Below are positions 26,559 through 38,285 of a stretch of DNA of 64,000 bases, piece after piece. The notes beneath the pieces were generated by a model. That model searched no databases. It was not told the DNA's origin and saw only the letters and a program-made list of their open reading frames with translations. Origin of the DNA: Thermococcus bergensis (GTDB taxonomy: Archaea; Methanobacteriota_B; Thermococci; Thermococcales; Thermococcaceae); the NCBI RefSeq assembly GCF_020386975.1, contig NZ_JABFNK010000002.1:1-64000 (forward strand). The letters run 5' to 3'. Within the stretch, counting starts at the first letter, position 1, and each line of letters starts with the position of its first letter. The position numbers and the translations under genes were made by a program.

Positions 26559-27683
26559 ATGGAAACGCTCCTCATGCTGGCATTGATGCTGGCTACAGCA
26601 AAGCTCCTTGGGTGGGTATTTGAAAGACTAGGCCAGCCCATTGTTCTCGGCCAGATTCTTGGAGGCTTGATTATAGGAATTTTTGCAGAGAGTACTGAGA
26701 TAGTCAGGGAGTTTTCAAACCTTGGAGTTCTGTTACTTCTATTCCTCGCGGGAATAGAAAGCGATCTGCAGGAGTTTAGAAGGGTTGGAAGACCGAGTAT
26801 CCTCGTTGCTGGAATTGGGGTGCTCTTTGCGTTTATATTGGGATTCCTAATAGCATACCCATTTGCTGGATTTCAAGAAGCTTTGCTCTACGGTGCATTG
26901 ATAACTCCAACAAGCGTCAGCATAACCGTAAGGGTTCTAATGGAACTTAGAAGGCTCAGAACAAGAGAAGGCACAACTATTCTGGCAGCCGCGGTTGTTG
27001 ATGATGTCCTTGGGATTCTCATTCTCACAATGGTCATTTCACTTTTGCGTGAAGGCAGTATAGACTACAGAACTATTATGGAGATTATTGTAGAAGTAAG
27101 CGGTTTTCTGGCGATATTCCTTTACCTCGGCCCCATATTTGCGGAAAAGGCTTTTAAGAGAATTTCACGTATAGATTTGCCCGAATCAACGACTGCATTT
27201 GCAATTGTGTTTTTGATACTCTTTGCCTATATGGCCGAACACCTAAATCTGGCGTCCATCTTAGGGGCGTATATGGTAGGTCTCACTATAGGGCAGACAA
27301 GCTACAAAAAACAGGTTGAAGACCATGTAAGTATTTTGGGTTATTCTTTGTTCATACCCATCTTTTTTGTTGAGGTCGGCATGAGAATCGAACTGACCTA
27401 TGTATTTCACGCAAGCATCTTTGCAATTCTCTATACTGCTATCGCGGTAGTAAGTAAAATAATTGGATGTGGCCTTGGAGCATATTTAGCGGGCTTTGAC
27501 ATCAAAACCTCTTTGCGAATAGGTATCGGAATGATTCCAAGGCTTGGGGTGGAGCTTGCCATGCTAACCATAGCACTTTCAAGTGGAGTTATTGGTTCAG
27601 AGGCACTGACTATAGCAATCTTCATGGTATTTGTAACAACTATGTTAACACCTCCTTTGCTTAAATTGGCATATAAGCACTGA
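26559..27683 (+). CDS. CPA2-type Na+/H+ antiporter, second of a tandem pair
   Basis: 374 aa, clearly paralogous to the gene just upstream: GQPIVLGQILGGLIIG, LLLFLAGIESDLQEF and AAAVVDDVLGILIL fall at matching positions. The GMIPRLGVELAM near the C-terminus also matches GMIPRMEVALIM of its neighbour. The pair may be a local duplication giving two transporters of different ion preference, or subunits of one complex. No RCK domain. Confidence 0.88.
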   Translation: METLLMLALMLATAKLLGWVFERLGQPIVLGQILGGLIIGIFAESTEIVREFSNLGVLLLLFLAGIESDLQEFRRVGRPSILVAGIGVLFAFILGFLIAYPFAGFQEALLYGALITPTSVSITVRVLMELRRLRTREGTTILAAAVVDDVLGILILTMVISLLREGSIDYRTIMEIIVEVSGFLAIFLYLGPIFAEKAFKRISRIDLPESTTAFAIVFLILFAYMAEHLNLASILGAYMVGLTIGQTSYKKQVEDHVSILGYSLFIPIFFVEVGMRIELTYVFHASIFAILYTAIAVVSKIIGCGLGAYLAGFDIKTSLRIGIGMIPRLGVELAMLTIALSSGVIGSEALTIAIFMVFVTTMLTPPLLKLAYKH

Positions 27684-27708
27684 CTAATTGAACTTATGAA
27701 AGTCAAAG

Positions 27709-28050
27709 ATGAGTTCTTTGGAACTTTTGAAAGAAAAACTATTATATTTTAAAAGACATAACTACCTCCAGGTGAATCTTGTGGTGTATGCACTCATTAA
27801 GGAGGAGATATCAAACGGGAAGCTGATAGATGTGGTGGTGCTGGTAGGAGATAAAGAAAGGATAAACGAATTCATTTATGAAAACATTCATAAATTCTAC
27901 AAAGAAGGAGGGAGCTTTCTAAAGCGGAAAGAAACAGAGGATAGGCTCTATGAAGTATGGGAGCTCCAAAAACCGGATGGAGATATCATTGAGTTACGAT
28001 TTTATGTATTCGGGGACGAAAACATAGACTCCATCAGTATAATTAAATGA
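27709..28050 (+). CDS. Hypothetical protein (113 aa)
   Basis: Mixed alpha/beta protein starting MSSLELLKEKLLYFKRHN and ending in beta-rich DIIELRFYVFGDENIDSISII. No signal peptide, membrane segment or recognised motif. Twenty-five bases follow the antiporter stop, so it may be the last gene of that unit. The ribosome site is weak (GAAAG). Function unknown. Confidence 0.65.
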   Translation: MSSLELLKEKLLYFKRHNYLQVNLVVYALIKEEISNGKLIDVVVLVGDKERINEFIYENIHKFYKEGGSFLKRKETEDRLYEVWELQKPDGDIIELRFYVFGDENIDSISIIK

Positions 28051-28054
28051 GAAT

Positions 28055-28132
28055 TGGTGCGGTGGCCGGGATTTGAACCCGGGTCACCGGCTTGGGAGGC
28101 CGGTGTCCTAGACCAGGCTAGACTACCACCGC
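28055..28132 (-). tRNA. tRNA-Gly (anticodon CCC)
   Basis: Full cloverleaf on the - strand: acceptor stem GCGGTGG with CCACCGC, anticodon stem CCGGC/GCCGG with loop CTCCCAA (anticodon CCC), T-loop TTCAAAT in a CCGGG/CCCGG stem, discriminator A and an encoded CCA at 28055-28057. No intron. It reads GGG codons. Confidence 0.97.
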
Positions 28133-28166
28133 TCAAGAGAAATAATGAGAAAAGGGTTTAAAAGCT

Positions 28167-28592
28167 TTACTTTAAGCGCTCTAGAATTATAGCAGGACAA
28201 ACCTTTGTAACACCGTCAATTTTTCCGATTTTGTTTGACATTATATCCGCGAGATCCTCCCCGTCTTTTGCCCATATTTCCGCCATTATCATGTGATCGC
28301 CACTTGAAAGATAAAGCTCCTTAACAAACTCGAATTCTTTCAATTTGCTGGCAACCTCAAACAGCTTTTCTGGCTTTGTGTCAACTCCAGTCAGGCTTAT
28401 CAAATTATATCCAAGCTTTTGGGGGTTTACTTTGATTGTATACTGCTGGATTATACCCTTCTCTTCAAGAGCCCTAACCCGCTTTCTTACAGCTGTCTCA
28501 CTTATACCCAACACCTTGGCTATTTCCGTGAAAGGTGTCCTCGCATCCTTTGTCAGCATCTCAATTATAACCCTATCTTTTTCGTCTAACAT
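28167..28592 (-). CDS. Lrp/AsnC family transcriptional regulator (LrpA/FL11-like)
   Basis: 141 aa from ATG 28592 behind AGGTGAG. The N-terminal helix-turn-helix is [20 protein letters not shown] (about residues 19-38). The C-terminal RAM domain includes [20 protein letters not shown], the effector and oligomer interface. Length and sequence resemble the P. furiosus LrpA/FL11 feast-famine group, which binds amino acids such as glutamine and represses its own gene. Placement in that subgroup is from memory. Next to tRNA-Gly, no operon. Confidence 0.85.
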   Translation of the reverse strand: MLDEKDRVIIEMLTKDARTPFTEIAKVLGISETAVRKRVRALEEKGIIQQYTIKVNPQKLGYNLISLTGVDTKPEKLFEVASKLKEFEFVKELYLSSGDHMIMAEIWAKDGEDLADIMSNKIGKIDGVTKVCPAIILERLK

Positions 28593-28645
28593 ACATCTCA
28601 CCTCATTGTTATTTTGTCGAAACATATATATTAACTTTTTGAACT

Positions 28646-29905
28646 CTAAAGTTCTCCCTTCAAACTTAGTTTTGCTATGAGCTCAACATGTGGAGTATGG
28701 GGAAACATGTCGAGTCCAATTATGCTCTCCAGAGAATACCTCTCTTTAAGCTTTTCTACGTTCTCAGCAAAAGTTTTTGGGTTGCAGGAGACGTAGACCA
28801 GATTCTCTGGTGAATCCTTCAAAATCTTTCTTATGAGCTTTGGATGCAAACCTGCCCTCGGAGGATCTACTATAACGGTGTCGTAAATGCCAAGGTTTTC
28901 AACATCTTTATCTGCACCAACTCTAAATTCAGCCTCAACATTGTTTATTTCAGCATTTTTCTTTGCCATACCAACTGCGAAGGGGTTTATCTCAACGCCC
29001 TCTACTTTGAACCCCCTCTTGGCAAGGTATATTCCAAAGGTCCCCACACCAGAATATAGGTCGAGAACTTTTTCACCCTCAACGAATTCAGCTGCATTTT
29101 TTAGAAGGTTGACAGCTTGATATGAGTTTGTCTGGAAAAATGAGTTCGGGTGAATCAGGTAAACAACATCGTCAAGCTTTTCTCTGATGAACTCATTTCC
29201 CCAATTTTTCTTGGGCTCTCCGTAGGACACATCACTCTTACTATCGTTAATACTCCAGTAAAGGGAATCAGCAAAATCAAAATACTGACTTATTTCTTCG
29301 GGCAACTCTCCAGAAGAAGTTACCAAGTTCACCATTAGGTCTCCTGTAAATTTTCCCTCCCTGAGCACAATATATCTTAAAAATCCCTCACTCTTTTTCA
29401 AATCCCAAAGCTGAATTCCAAAATCCTCCACAAACTCCCTCAGAGCACTCAGGGCAGTCCTGCTCTTTCCCCCAAACACTTTGCATTCCTCAATTTCAAC
29501 AACATCCCACCAGCTCCCCCTCCTTCTAAACCCTATTCCATTCGTCGTCGTTGCAACGTCAATTCTGTTTCTATGCCCGTAGATTTTTGGAGAGGGAAGC
29601 ACTTCAACCTCAACCTTGAGAAGACGGGCAAGTTTCTCTTCTTTAAACTGGATCTGTTCCTCATAGGGGACGTGTTGGAGCAAACAACCCCCGCATTGCC
29701 CGAAATGTGGGCAAACCGGCTCTACCCTATTTGGAGAAAGTTCAACTATCTCGTAGTCATGGGCAACGAGCTTTTTCTTCTCCCTGTGCCATCCTTTAAT
29801 TTCAACAACATCACCTGGAGAAGTGAATGGGACAAGTATATTCTTTTTCCCGACCTTTACTTCCCCAAATCCTTCCTCACTTAGCCTTTCTATCTTCGCT
29901 CTCAT
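28646..29905 (-). CDS. RumA/TrmA-type RNA m5U methyltransferase
   Basis: Methylates C5 of uridine in RNA with SAM. 419 aa. An N-terminal TRAM-like region is followed by iron-sulfur ligands C65, C71, C74 and C141, then the SAM-binding [18 protein letters not shown], the nucleophile C374 in VSCNPKT and the catalytic-region HVEL (E408). Thermococcales have two such paralogues, one for tRNA U54 and one for 23S rRNA; I cannot tell which this is. A TATA box at about 29925-29936 and no ribosome site suggest a leaderless mRNA. Confidence 0.9.
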   Translation of the reverse strand: MRAKIERLSEEGFGEVKVGKKNILVPFTSPGDVVEIKGWHREKKKLVAHDYEIVELSPNRVEPVCPHFGQCGGCLLQHVPYEEQIQFKEEKLARLLKVEVEVLPSPKIYGHRNRIDVATTTNGIGFRRRGSWWDVVEIEECKVFGGKSRTALSALREFVEDFGIQLWDLKKSEGFLRYIVLREGKFTGDLMVNLVTSSGELPEEISQYFDFADSLYWSINDSKSDVSYGEPKKNWGNEFIREKLDDVVYLIHPNSFFQTNSYQAVNLLKNAAEFVEGEKVLDLYSGVGTFGIYLAKRGFKVEGVEINPFAVGMAKKNAEINNVEAEFRVGADKDVENLGIYDTVIVDPPRAGLHPKLIRKILKDSPENLVYVSCNPKTFAENVEKLKERYSLESIIGLDMFPHTPHVELIAKLSLKGEL

Positions 29906-30044
29906 GGTTCAATGTTTTTGGGATGTATATAAAAAGATGCCGCTCAAGTTTAGAAGAATTTCTAAAATATCTTGTCACCGTGCCAACCGGTATGGGACAA
30001 CCCTTATTAGGGATGAGAGAGTAATATTATATGGTGTTTTCGTG

Positions 30045-30257
30045 ATGGTTGTCAGAAAGGATGTTGTATATAAACTTCTTGCAACCAAGAAAAAAGCCAT
30101 TTCTCTGCAGAAGTTGAGCGAAGAGCTCGAAACCCCCACTTCTTACCTTTTGAACACCTTAAAACATCTAGAGTCCGAAGGGCTTGTTGAAATATCCTTC
30201 GGGGAGAAAAAAGCTACAATAATGGTAAAAGCAAAAACTATCGAAGATTATTTTTAA
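30045..30257 (+). CDS. Small winged-helix DNA-binding protein (70 aa)
   Basis: A compact helix-turn-helix: [20 protein letters not shown] followed by [20 protein letters not shown], the recognition helix and wing of an MarR/ArsR-like domain. The last residues (TIEDYF) overlap the convergent pyrE end by 4 bp. A TATA-like TATTATATGG is only some 15 bp upstream and no clear ribosome site exists, so the exact start is uncertain (GTG 30042 or ATG 30045). It stands beside the pyr cluster but regulation of it is unproven. Confidence 0.65.
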   Translation: MVVRKDVVYKLLATKKKAISLQKLSEELETPTSYLLNTLKHLESEGLVEISFGEKKATIMVKAKTIEDYF

Positions 30258-30820
30258 TCCCTTCCCTGCTTTTCTTTATATTTGAGCAGCTCTCCTACTG
30301 TCACAAGAGGTATCAGCTGGTAACCTTCTTTTAATAGGGCTTCCTTTGCACCTTCCTCCCTATCGACCACCACCATAATTGCAATCACTTCAGCCCCTTC
30401 TTTCTCTAAGACTTTTGCAGCTCTTAAAACGCTATTTCCCGTCGTTGTAACGTCTTCAACTAAGAGAACCCTGTCTCCAGATTCCACTACCCCCTCAATC
30501 TGCCTCCCTGTCCCGTAGCTTTTTTTCTCTTTACGCACTATTAAGAGGGGCTTTTCTGTCTCCAATGCCAACGAAACGGCTATAGGGACAGCTCCAAGTT
30601 CCGGCCCGGCTATTTTGGCATACTCAATGCCCAGCTCTTCCGCCTTAGACTTCATAAGGGAAGCAATAAGCTTCAAAGCTTTTGGGTTGGTTATCAGCTT
30701 TTTGATGTTTATGTAATAGTTACTTTCTTTTCCAGAGCTCAGAATGAAGTGGCCGAACTCTATGGCTTTCTCTTTGAATATCATCTCAATTAGTTGGCCT
30801 TTTTCCTTTAACATCTCCAT
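30254..30820 (-). CDS. pyrE: Orotate phosphoribosyltransferase
   Basis: Converts orotate and PRPP to OMP in UMP synthesis. 188 aa. The PRPP-binding motif is [12 protein letters not shown] (about 115-126); [12 protein letters not shown] is the mobile catalytic loop. The ATG at 30820 has GGTGA; an upstream GTG at 30829 lies within that site. Divergent from pyrB across a 78-bp gap. Confidence 0.95.
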   Translation of the reverse strand: MEMLKEKGQLIEMIFKEKAIEFGHFILSSGKESNYYINIKKLITNPKALKLIASLMKSKAEELGIEYAKIAGPELGAVPIAVSLALETEKPLLIVRKEKKSYGTGRQIEGVVESGDRVLLVEDVTTTGNSVLRAAKVLEKEGAEVIAIMVVVDREEGAKEALLKEGYQLIPLVTVGELLKYKEKQGRD

Positions 30821-30868
30821 GTAAATCACCTTCTCTTACCCTAGACATATTAAACAAAAAATTTATAA

Positions 30869-32267
<1,399 letters not shown>

Positions 32268-32268
<1 letters not shown>

Positions 32269-33533
32269 TGGTCAAAATGATTATCAAAGGAGAAATACTC
32301 TCAAAGAGCTTCAAGGGAAAAGGCTACATAGTAGTCAAGGACGGGCTAATCAGAAGCGTTCAGCGGGAGAAACCGGGAGAGGTAGACATCGATGCAGAAG
32401 ACAAACTTATTATCCCCGGACTAATAGACATGCACGCACATTTTCGAGAGCCGGGATATGAGCACAGAGAAACAATAGAGAGCGGGTCAAGAGCGGCAGT
32501 TCACGGAGGTGTTACTACTGTTGCCCTCATGCCAAACACAAATCCTTCCATGGACAGTGTTGAAGTAATAGAATACGTAAAAGAAAAGGCGAAGAAAATA
32601 GGACTCATTGATACACTTCCCGTAGGGGCAATCACAAAAGGCAGAAATGGAAGAGAGCTCACGGACTTTGAGAAACTTGCCGAACATGTTGTGGGCTTTA
32701 GCGACGATGGGACAACACCTCAAAGCTTTAAGGTATTCTTGAACGCTGCAAAACGTGCAAAAAAAGTAAACCGGCCAATTTTAGACCACGCGGAGATAAC
32801 AGAGCTCTCAGGAGGCAGCATGAGAGAGGGGAAATTTTCAAGGCTTTACAGCATAAGCGGGATTCCTGACATAGCAGAATCAATCGCCGTTGCGAGAGAT
32901 GTAGAGGTAGCGAGGTACACAGGGGCTCATATCCACATACAGCACCTCTCGACAAAAGCTTCCGTAGAGATAGTCAGAGAAGGAAAGAGACAGGGGATTC
33001 CAGTGACTGCTGAAGTTACCCACCACCATCTCCTTTTTAAGGACGAAGACCTGAAAGACCGCTCCCCGTTCAAAAAAGTCAACCCACCCCTGCCAAGAGA
33101 AGAGGATCAGGAAGAACTTATAAGAGGGCTCCTTGATGGTACAATCGATATAATAGTCACCGATCACGCTCCTTATTCTCCTGAAGAAAAGAGCGTGGAC
33201 ATTGAAAAAGCTCCCTTCGGAATAAGCGGCATTGAGACCCTGCTCTCGTCTTTGTTGCTGATAGCAGAAAAACATGAAATAAGCTTTGAGATCCTTCTGG
33301 AAAAAGTCACCTACAGCCCTGCAAATCTCTTTAACATCCCCCTAAAAGGAGATATAAGAGAAGGCTACATGGCGGACTTAGTTATCCTAGAGCCGGACAA
33401 AGAGTGGAGAGTCACAGAAAAAAGCTTGTTCTCAAAAGGTAAGAATACTCCATTCCTCAGGAGAAAGCTCCCGGGAGTAGTTGAGATGACAATTAAGGAA
33501 GGCAAAATCGTCTATCGGAGGGATAACGTTTGA
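32268..33533 (+). CDS. pyrC: Dihydroorotase
   Basis: Cyclises carbamoyl aspartate to dihydroorotate. Amidohydrolase barrel of about 421 aa: metal ligands in DMHAHFREPGYE (about 47-58), HAEI, IHIQHLST and catalytic Asp in VTDHAPYS (about 297). Start chosen at ATG 32268, which overlaps the pyrI stop; ATG 32277 is also possible. Its TGA overlaps the TTG start of pyrK by 4 bp. Confidence 0.94.
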
Positions 33534-34231
33534 TTGAAGCTGAGCTTATAGAAAAGAGAACAGCAAAAGATTATGGGCTCTTTAAGTTTAAGCTGAAAGA
33601 GAAGCTAAAAGACCCAGATGCCGGGCAGTTTGTAATGCTGAAATCCCCCGATGAGCCAATCCTTGCAAAACCTTTCTCTATATACTCCTACAAAAACAGA
33701 AAACTCACACTGTTCATAAAGCGCGTTGGACGGCTGACTGGAAAGATATTCTCCAGCCCCATAGGGGAGGTATTTTACGTAAGGGGGCCCTATGGGATAC
33801 CTTACATCAAGAAAATCGATAGAGACAAAAAGTACATCCTGATTGGGGGCGGAAGTGGGGTAGCCCCTCTAAACTTCTTTTCAGAGCTTTATCCAGAGCT
33901 CGTTTATAAAAAGCTCTACGGGTTCAAGGGAAGATACATAAGGGAGCTCTTTGAAGAGCAGTCATCCCTTGTAATAGAAGAAGAAAGTGGAAAAACCGTC
34001 GTTGATGTGCTGAGGGAAGTTTATTCAGAAGGGTTAGGAGTCCTGGCCTGTGGCCCAATCCCTATGCTGAAGACCCTCCCGCCCGGTTCGTACGTCTCCC
34101 TTGAGAGCGTAATGGGGTGTGGAATCGGAACATGCAAAAGCTGCGCCGTAAAAACAAAAGAGGGCATTAAGATGGTATGCAAGGACGGGCCACTCTTTAG
34201 AAAGGAGGAGATACAATGGGAGTGGATTTGA
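33530..34231 (+). CDS. pyrK: Dihydroorotate dehydrogenase electron transfer subunit
   Basis: FAD and [2Fe-2S] protein that passes electrons from PyrD to NAD+. 233 aa: FAD-binding PFSIYSY (about 45), NAD-binding GGGSGVAPLNF (about 104) and the iron-sulfur ligands in MGCGIGTCKSC plus MVCKDGP. It starts with TTG behind GGAGGG. The presence of PyrK shows that PyrD is the NAD-dependent type 1B enzyme. Confidence 0.95.
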   Translation: MIEAELIEKRTAKDYGLFKFKLKEKLKDPDAGQFVMLKSPDEPILAKPFSIYSYKNRKLTLFIKRVGRLTGKIFSSPIGEVFYVRGPYGIPYIKKIDRDKKYILIGGGSGVAPLNFFSELYPELVYKKLYGFKGRYIRELFEEQSSLVIEEESGKTVVDVLREVYSEGLGVLACGPIPMLKTLPPGSYVSLESVMGCGIGTCKSCAVKTKEGIKMVCKDGPLFRKEEIQWEWI

Positions 34232-35136
34232 GCGTCGAGGTACTAGGGTTAAAGTTCAAAAATCCACTTGTGCTTGCTTCTGGGCCGGCAGGGTTTGGCT
34301 TTGAGCTCCAGCAGTATTTGGATATCTCGAAAGTAGGTGCAATAACACTGAAGACTGTCACTCTCAACCCAAGAGAGGGAAACGCCCCTCCAAGGCTTGT
34401 CGATACCCACGGCGGGATAATAAATTCCATAGGCCTGCAAAATCCCGGCATCGAGGAGTTTGTAAACATCATCGCTCCCAAACTTAAGGAGATTAGAACA
34501 ATAAAAATCGGAAGCATCGCCGGGTTCACCATAGAGGAATGGAAAATCCTGGGAGAGAAAATGGACAAAATTAAGGATATCAAGGCCATCGAGCTGGACC
34601 TCTCATGCCCCAACGTGGAAGGAAAGAAAATCTGGGCCAAAGATGAGGAACTTACTCAGGAAGCGATAAAGGCCGCAAGAGAATCGACGGATAAGCCAAT
34701 AATAGCCAAGCTAGCCCCCGACGTTACGGATATAGTGAAGGTAGCAAAGAAAGCAGTAAATGCTGGTGCCGATGCTCTGAGCCTCGGGAACACCATAGAA
34801 GCTATGAGGATAAACATTGAAACCGGACTACCTGTCCTCAAACTCAAAACTGGTGGCTTAAGCGGTCCTTCGATAAAGCCTATTACTCTTGCGAGACTCT
34901 TCAGAGTGGCTGAAGCCTTAGAGATTCCGATCATAGGGATCGGTGGAGTCATGAACTGGCAGGACGCTTTGGAATATGCAATGGCCGGCGCATCTCTTGT
35001 AGGAATAGGGACGGCCATTATGGTAAATCCCCAAGCCCCACTTGAAATTTTGCAGGGCATTGAAAGCTTTCTGAGGCAAAAAGGAGTTGAGAAGTTTGAA
35101 GACATCATCGGAATAGCCCACAGGGGTGGATTCTGA
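34216..35136 (+). CDS. pyrD: Dihydroorotate dehydrogenase, catalytic subunit (type 1B)
   Basis: Oxidises dihydroorotate to orotate with FMN. 306 aa: PLVLASGPAGFG near the start, NSIGLQNPG (about 74), the catalytic Cys in LDLSCPNVEG (about 135) and FMN-binding IIGIGGVMNW (about 238). The ATG follows AAGGAGGAGA and overlaps pyrK by 16 bp. Confidence 0.96.
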   Translation: MGVDLSVEVLGLKFKNPLVLASGPAGFGFELQQYLDISKVGAITLKTVTLNPREGNAPPRLVDTHGGIINSIGLQNPGIEEFVNIIAPKLKEIRTIKIGSIAGFTIEEWKILGEKMDKIKDIKAIELDLSCPNVEGKKIWAKDEELTQEAIKAARESTDKPIIAKLAPDVTDIVKVAKKAVNAGADALSLGNTIEAMRINIETGLPVLKLKTGGLSGPSIKPITLARLFRVAEALEIPIIGIGGVMNWQDALEYAMAGASLVGIGTAIMVNPQAPLEILQGIESFLRQKGVEKFEDIIGIAHRGGF

Positions 35137-35885
35137 TGTTTATTAAGAAGTATAGAAAAGCGAGGGACAAGAACTCGTCAATTTTGGTAGTTGGTCTTGA
35201 CAGCGACCCCGGAAAAATCAAGGGGTCTAAAAGTGTGGTGGAGTTCAACGAACACATTATAAAAGAAACGGCTGACTTGGTATGCGGGTACAAGATAAAC
35301 ATTGCATTCTACGAAAAGCTCGGATGGGAGGGATACATGGCACTTGAAGAGACAATAGAGCTCATAAAAAACGAGACAAACCTGCCAGTAATACTGGACG
35401 CCAAAAGAGGCGATATCGGGAACACTGCAAGGGCTTATGCTAAAGCCTATTTCGATAGACTGGGTGTTGATTCAGTAACCGTCAATCCATACATGGGGAG
35501 AGACGCCATAATACCGTTTTTGGAGAAGGGACATGCTTTTATTCTGCTCTTGACTAGCAACGAATCGATAGGGGATGTAGAGCTCCACGTCTATCCAAGA
35601 GTTCTCGAACTTGCAAAAGAGCTTGAAAAAAGCTATCCAGAAAGGGTTGGCATAGTGGTGGGTGCAACAAGAAAAGACCATATAAGCAAAATTTCTAATG
35701 CGAGTGGAGATCTTTCATGGCTGATTCCCGGTATTGGAGCACAGGGAGGAGATCCAGAAGTTCTCAAAGAACTGAAGAGAAGAGATGTCGTGGTTAACGT
35801 TTCAAGAGCCATCATATTTGCAGAGAACGTGAGAAAGAAAGCAGCGGAGTTCAGAGAGCTGCTGGCAAGGCAGTATTTCGATTAG
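35136..35885 (+). CDS. pyrF: Orotidine 5'-phosphate decarboxylase, group 2 type
   Basis: Decarboxylates OMP to UMP. 249 aa. The catalytic Lys/Asp array is [12 protein letters not shown] (about 87-98), and VGATRKDHI and [10 protein letters not shown] bind phosphate. This is the group 2 form otherwise common in bacteria, not the short archaeal form of about 210 aa. The ATG overlaps the pyrD stop by 1 bp, so it is the last cistron of the pyr operon. Confidence 0.93.
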   Translation: MFIKKYRKARDKNSSILVVGLDSDPGKIKGSKSVVEFNEHIIKETADLVCGYKINIAFYEKLGWEGYMALEETIELIKNETNLPVILDAKRGDIGNTARAYAKAYFDRLGVDSVTVNPYMGRDAIIPFLEKGHAFILLLTSNESIGDVELHVYPRVLELAKELEKSYPERVGIVVGATRKDHISKISNASGDLSWLIPGIGAQGGDPEVLKELKRRDVVVNVSRAIIFAENVRKKAAEFRELLARQYFD

Positions 35886-36580
35886 AGATACCCCAATTTC
35901 CCCAAAATATGCAAAATTCCCTCAGCAGCACCTTCCCCATATGGCTTGCTTGTTACATAATCCGCTTCTTTTTTAACACTCTCTGGAGCTTGAGCCACGG
36001 CAATTCTGTAACCCACTACCCTAAAGGCATCGAGATCGTTTTCACCGTCTCCAATGTGGGCCACTTCTTTCGGACTTATGCCTAAAAGCTCACAGGCTTT
36101 TTTTATCCCTTCGCCTTTGTTTACGTGAGGCTGCTTTATGTGTATGGCATATCCACTGTCCACCGCTACAAGGTTCAAGCCGAGTTCCTTTATAATCTCC
36201 CTAACCGCCTCAACTGGAACCGTTCTTTTTATCACAAGTCCTGCCCTTCTTTCACCAAATCTCATTGTATCGCTCATCTCCGCTTGAGGATAGCGTTTTT
36301 TGAGCTCGCTCCAGAGAATCATAGAATCTCCCATATCTCCAAGAAAAATCCTGTTGTTTTGCTTATCCCCAATAACTCCTCCATCCTCCGCAATAAACGG
36401 ACCGCTTGTCCCTATTAAGATGCTTGCCGCGTATGCAAAGCATGCACTGTTTCCAGTAACAAGCATAACAGGCACCCCAAGCCTTTCCGCGAGCCTAATG
36501 GCTTCCAATGCCTTCTCGTGGAGCCTCCTATCGGGGTAAGTTATAGTCCCATCAATATCCACCGATATTGCCCTTATCAT
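35882..36580 (-). CDS. Phosphoglycolate phosphatase (archaeal HAD type)
   Basis: HAD IIB hydrolase of 232 aa that splits phosphoglycolate. Motif I is [11 protein letters not shown] (residues 7-17), motif II VTGNS (about 42), motif III the Lys in NKGEGIKKA and motif [12 protein letters not shown] (about 181). The ATG at 36580 has GGGGATGA; the ATG at 36586 lies within that site. Length and sequence match the Pyrococcus phosphatase of known structure (about 231 aa). Convergent with pyrF, 4-bp overlap. Confidence 0.9.
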   Translation of the reverse strand: MIRAISVDIDGTITYPDRRLHEKALEAIRLAERLGVPVMLVTGNSACFAYAASILIGTSGPFIAEDGGVIGDKQNNRIFLGDMGDSMILWSELKKRYPQAEMSDTMRFGERRAGLVIKRTVPVEAVREIIKELGLNLVAVDSGYAIHIKQPHVNKGEGIKKACELLGISPKEVAHIGDGENDLDAFRVVGYRIAVAQAPESVKKEADYVTSKPYGEGAAEGILHILGKLGYL

Positions 36581-36590
36581 CTTCATCCCC

Positions 36591-37859
36591 TCAATGATCC
36601 TTCATAATCTCCCTCAAAACACTTGTTGCGTAAACGCCCTTGGGCAGGAAGAATCGGAATATAAGCCCCTCCTCAAACGTTCTGTACCTGAACATCTTGG
36701 GTTTTATTAACAGCTCTCTTCTCCCACCGGGCTCTGCTAAAATTTTCAGATGCTTCATTTTAAATTCCTCAAGCGTTATGCCTTCCTCTTCCAGAACTTC
36801 TCTCTCAATCCTGCCCATTTCCCCATCGGCAAGTCTTGAGGCAAATCCAAAAACAGGCCCTGTGACCATTGCTTCTCCTTGTTTTATCTTTTCATTTACA
36901 AAGCGAATGGTTCTCTCGGTAACTTTGAACGTTTTGCTTCTCAAGGGGAGCCCCCTCTTTACCTGACAGACAATATCACCGGGAAGTGCTTCATTAAGGG
37001 GCAATCCTTCCTCGATTCTTCTTGAAAGAACTTTGTTGAAGAGATAGGACTGGTAGGAGTGGATAAATATCCTCACTATTGGCCTTGGAAGAACTGCAAA
37101 GGCTTTTTTCCAGCTTTTTGTTTCCTTATACCTGTAGAGCATAGCCCTCTCATACCTCAAAAAGTTGGGAAACTCTTCTAATGCCTTTTCAACATCCCCG
37201 CTTTCCAAAAAGTTCTTCCTAGCTTCATCTCCCATCATATCTCCTGTATACTCCCCTAAAAACTTAAACGCTGCCTCTTCAAACTGTCCCTTTAAAAGAA
37301 GCTTCCCCACTTCGTGGTTTATTACCCTTCTCTCACCAAAACGCTGGTATCCAAAGTAGTTTGGGAAGCCGCCTTTGGACTTGAGCTCTGCTAAAATTTC
37401 CTTCGTTCGTTCCAAAGCTTTTTCTGGATCTCCAACATCTCTCACGGTTATTTTAAAGTGGTTCCCAACAAGCATGCCAAGCTTCAGGGGCTTTCCATAC
37501 CCTACAAGTCTTAGGGAGATGTCCTGAATATTTAAGGATTCAGCTCGTTCCTTAACTTCCTCCAGATTGTCAGAGCATATGCTGATGTACTGGTAAGTTA
37601 CCGCATGCCTATCCTTAGTGCCGGCAAACCCAATCTGCTTATAGTCGATACCAATCCTCTTTGCTATCTCCTTCACGGCAGCCATTGTTTCCCAGTTCCG
37701 TTTTTTGAGAAGGTATATCAAGCACTCTCTCCCTTTGAAAATGCTCTTTGGGACTTTTTCTTTCACTATAAAATCCTCTGGATAAGTTTTAATTTTCCCC
37801 CCTATCCCGGGAGATGAACTCAAATACTTGAACTGAGCAAAAAATTCCTTATAGTCCAT
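36591..37859 (-). CDS. truD: tRNA pseudouridine(13) synthase TruD
   Basis: Isomerises U13 of tRNA. About 422 aa. The catalytic Asp lies in [14 protein letters not shown] (about 84), and [12 protein letters not shown] (about 170) is the second family motif. The TRUD insertion domain holds the middle. Start taken at ATG 37859 with GTGAT 4 nt upstream; ATG 37865 is possible. Nine bases follow the pth2 stop, so they share a transcript. Confidence 0.93.
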   Translation of the reverse strand: MDYKEFFAQFKYLSSSPGIGGKIKTYPEDFIVKEKVPKSIFKGRECLIYLLKKRNWETMAAVKEIAKRIGIDYKQIGFAGTKDRHAVTYQYISICSDNLEEVKERAESLNIQDISLRLVGYGKPLKLGMLVGNHFKITVRDVGDPEKALERTKEILAELKSKGGFPNYFGYQRFGERRVINHEVGKLLLKGQFEEAAFKFLGEYTGDMMGDEARKNFLESGDVEKALEEFPNFLRYERAMLYRYKETKSWKKAFAVLPRPIVRIFIHSYQSYLFNKVLSRRIEEGLPLNEALPGDIVCQVKRGLPLRSKTFKVTERTIRFVNEKIKQGEAMVTGPVFGFASRLADGEMGRIEREVLEEEGITLEEFKMKHLKILAEPGGRRELLIKPKMFRYRTFEEGLIFRFFLPKGVYATSVLREIMKDH

Positions 37860-37868
37860 TTTCATCAC

Positions 37869-38225
37869 TCACATAAGTTTTAAGTTTCCGGTAACTTTAT
37901 CAACCATCTCTTCAGGTGCTGGACCAATTGCCAGGCACGTTATCGTTCCCGGGGGAATTTCTGTTAAGCCCGCATCCCTTATCAATGCCGTCGGAAGACC
38001 AAGCTTCTCTGATTGGGCCTTTAGCTCAAAAAGCTCTTTTTCGCTTTCCACTTTTACGACGACTTTTTTCTGCCCCTCGTTGAACCAAGCTTTAAACCAC
38101 TCCGGTTTTTCTTTGTAAGCCTTAAAAGCAGCTGTAACAGCTCCGTGTGCTACTTGCACCGCTAGTTTTCCTTTGCTGAGCTTTAAATCCGATCTGACTA
38201 CCATAACCTGTTTATACTTGAACAT
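37869..38225 (-). CDS. pth2: Peptidyl-tRNA hydrolase, archaeal/eukaryotic type
   Basis: Releases peptides from peptidyl-tRNA. 118 aa: [18 protein letters not shown] at the start, QVAHGAV (about 26) and the end [17 protein letters not shown], all Pth2 signatures. The ATG at 38225 is preceded by GGGGTGGGA; an upstream start at 38246 has no site. First of a pth2-truD unit. Confidence 0.95.
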   Translation of the reverse strand: MFKYKQVMVVRSDLKLSKGKLAVQVAHGAVTAAFKAYKEKPEWFKAWFNEGQKKVVVKVESEKELFELKAQSEKLGLPTALIRDAGLTEIPPGTITCLAIGPAPEEMVDKVTGNLKLM

Positions 38226-38285
38226 TTCCCACCCCAAGAACAACAAATAAAAAAGGGTATATAAAGGTTAAGAAAAGACCAAACT

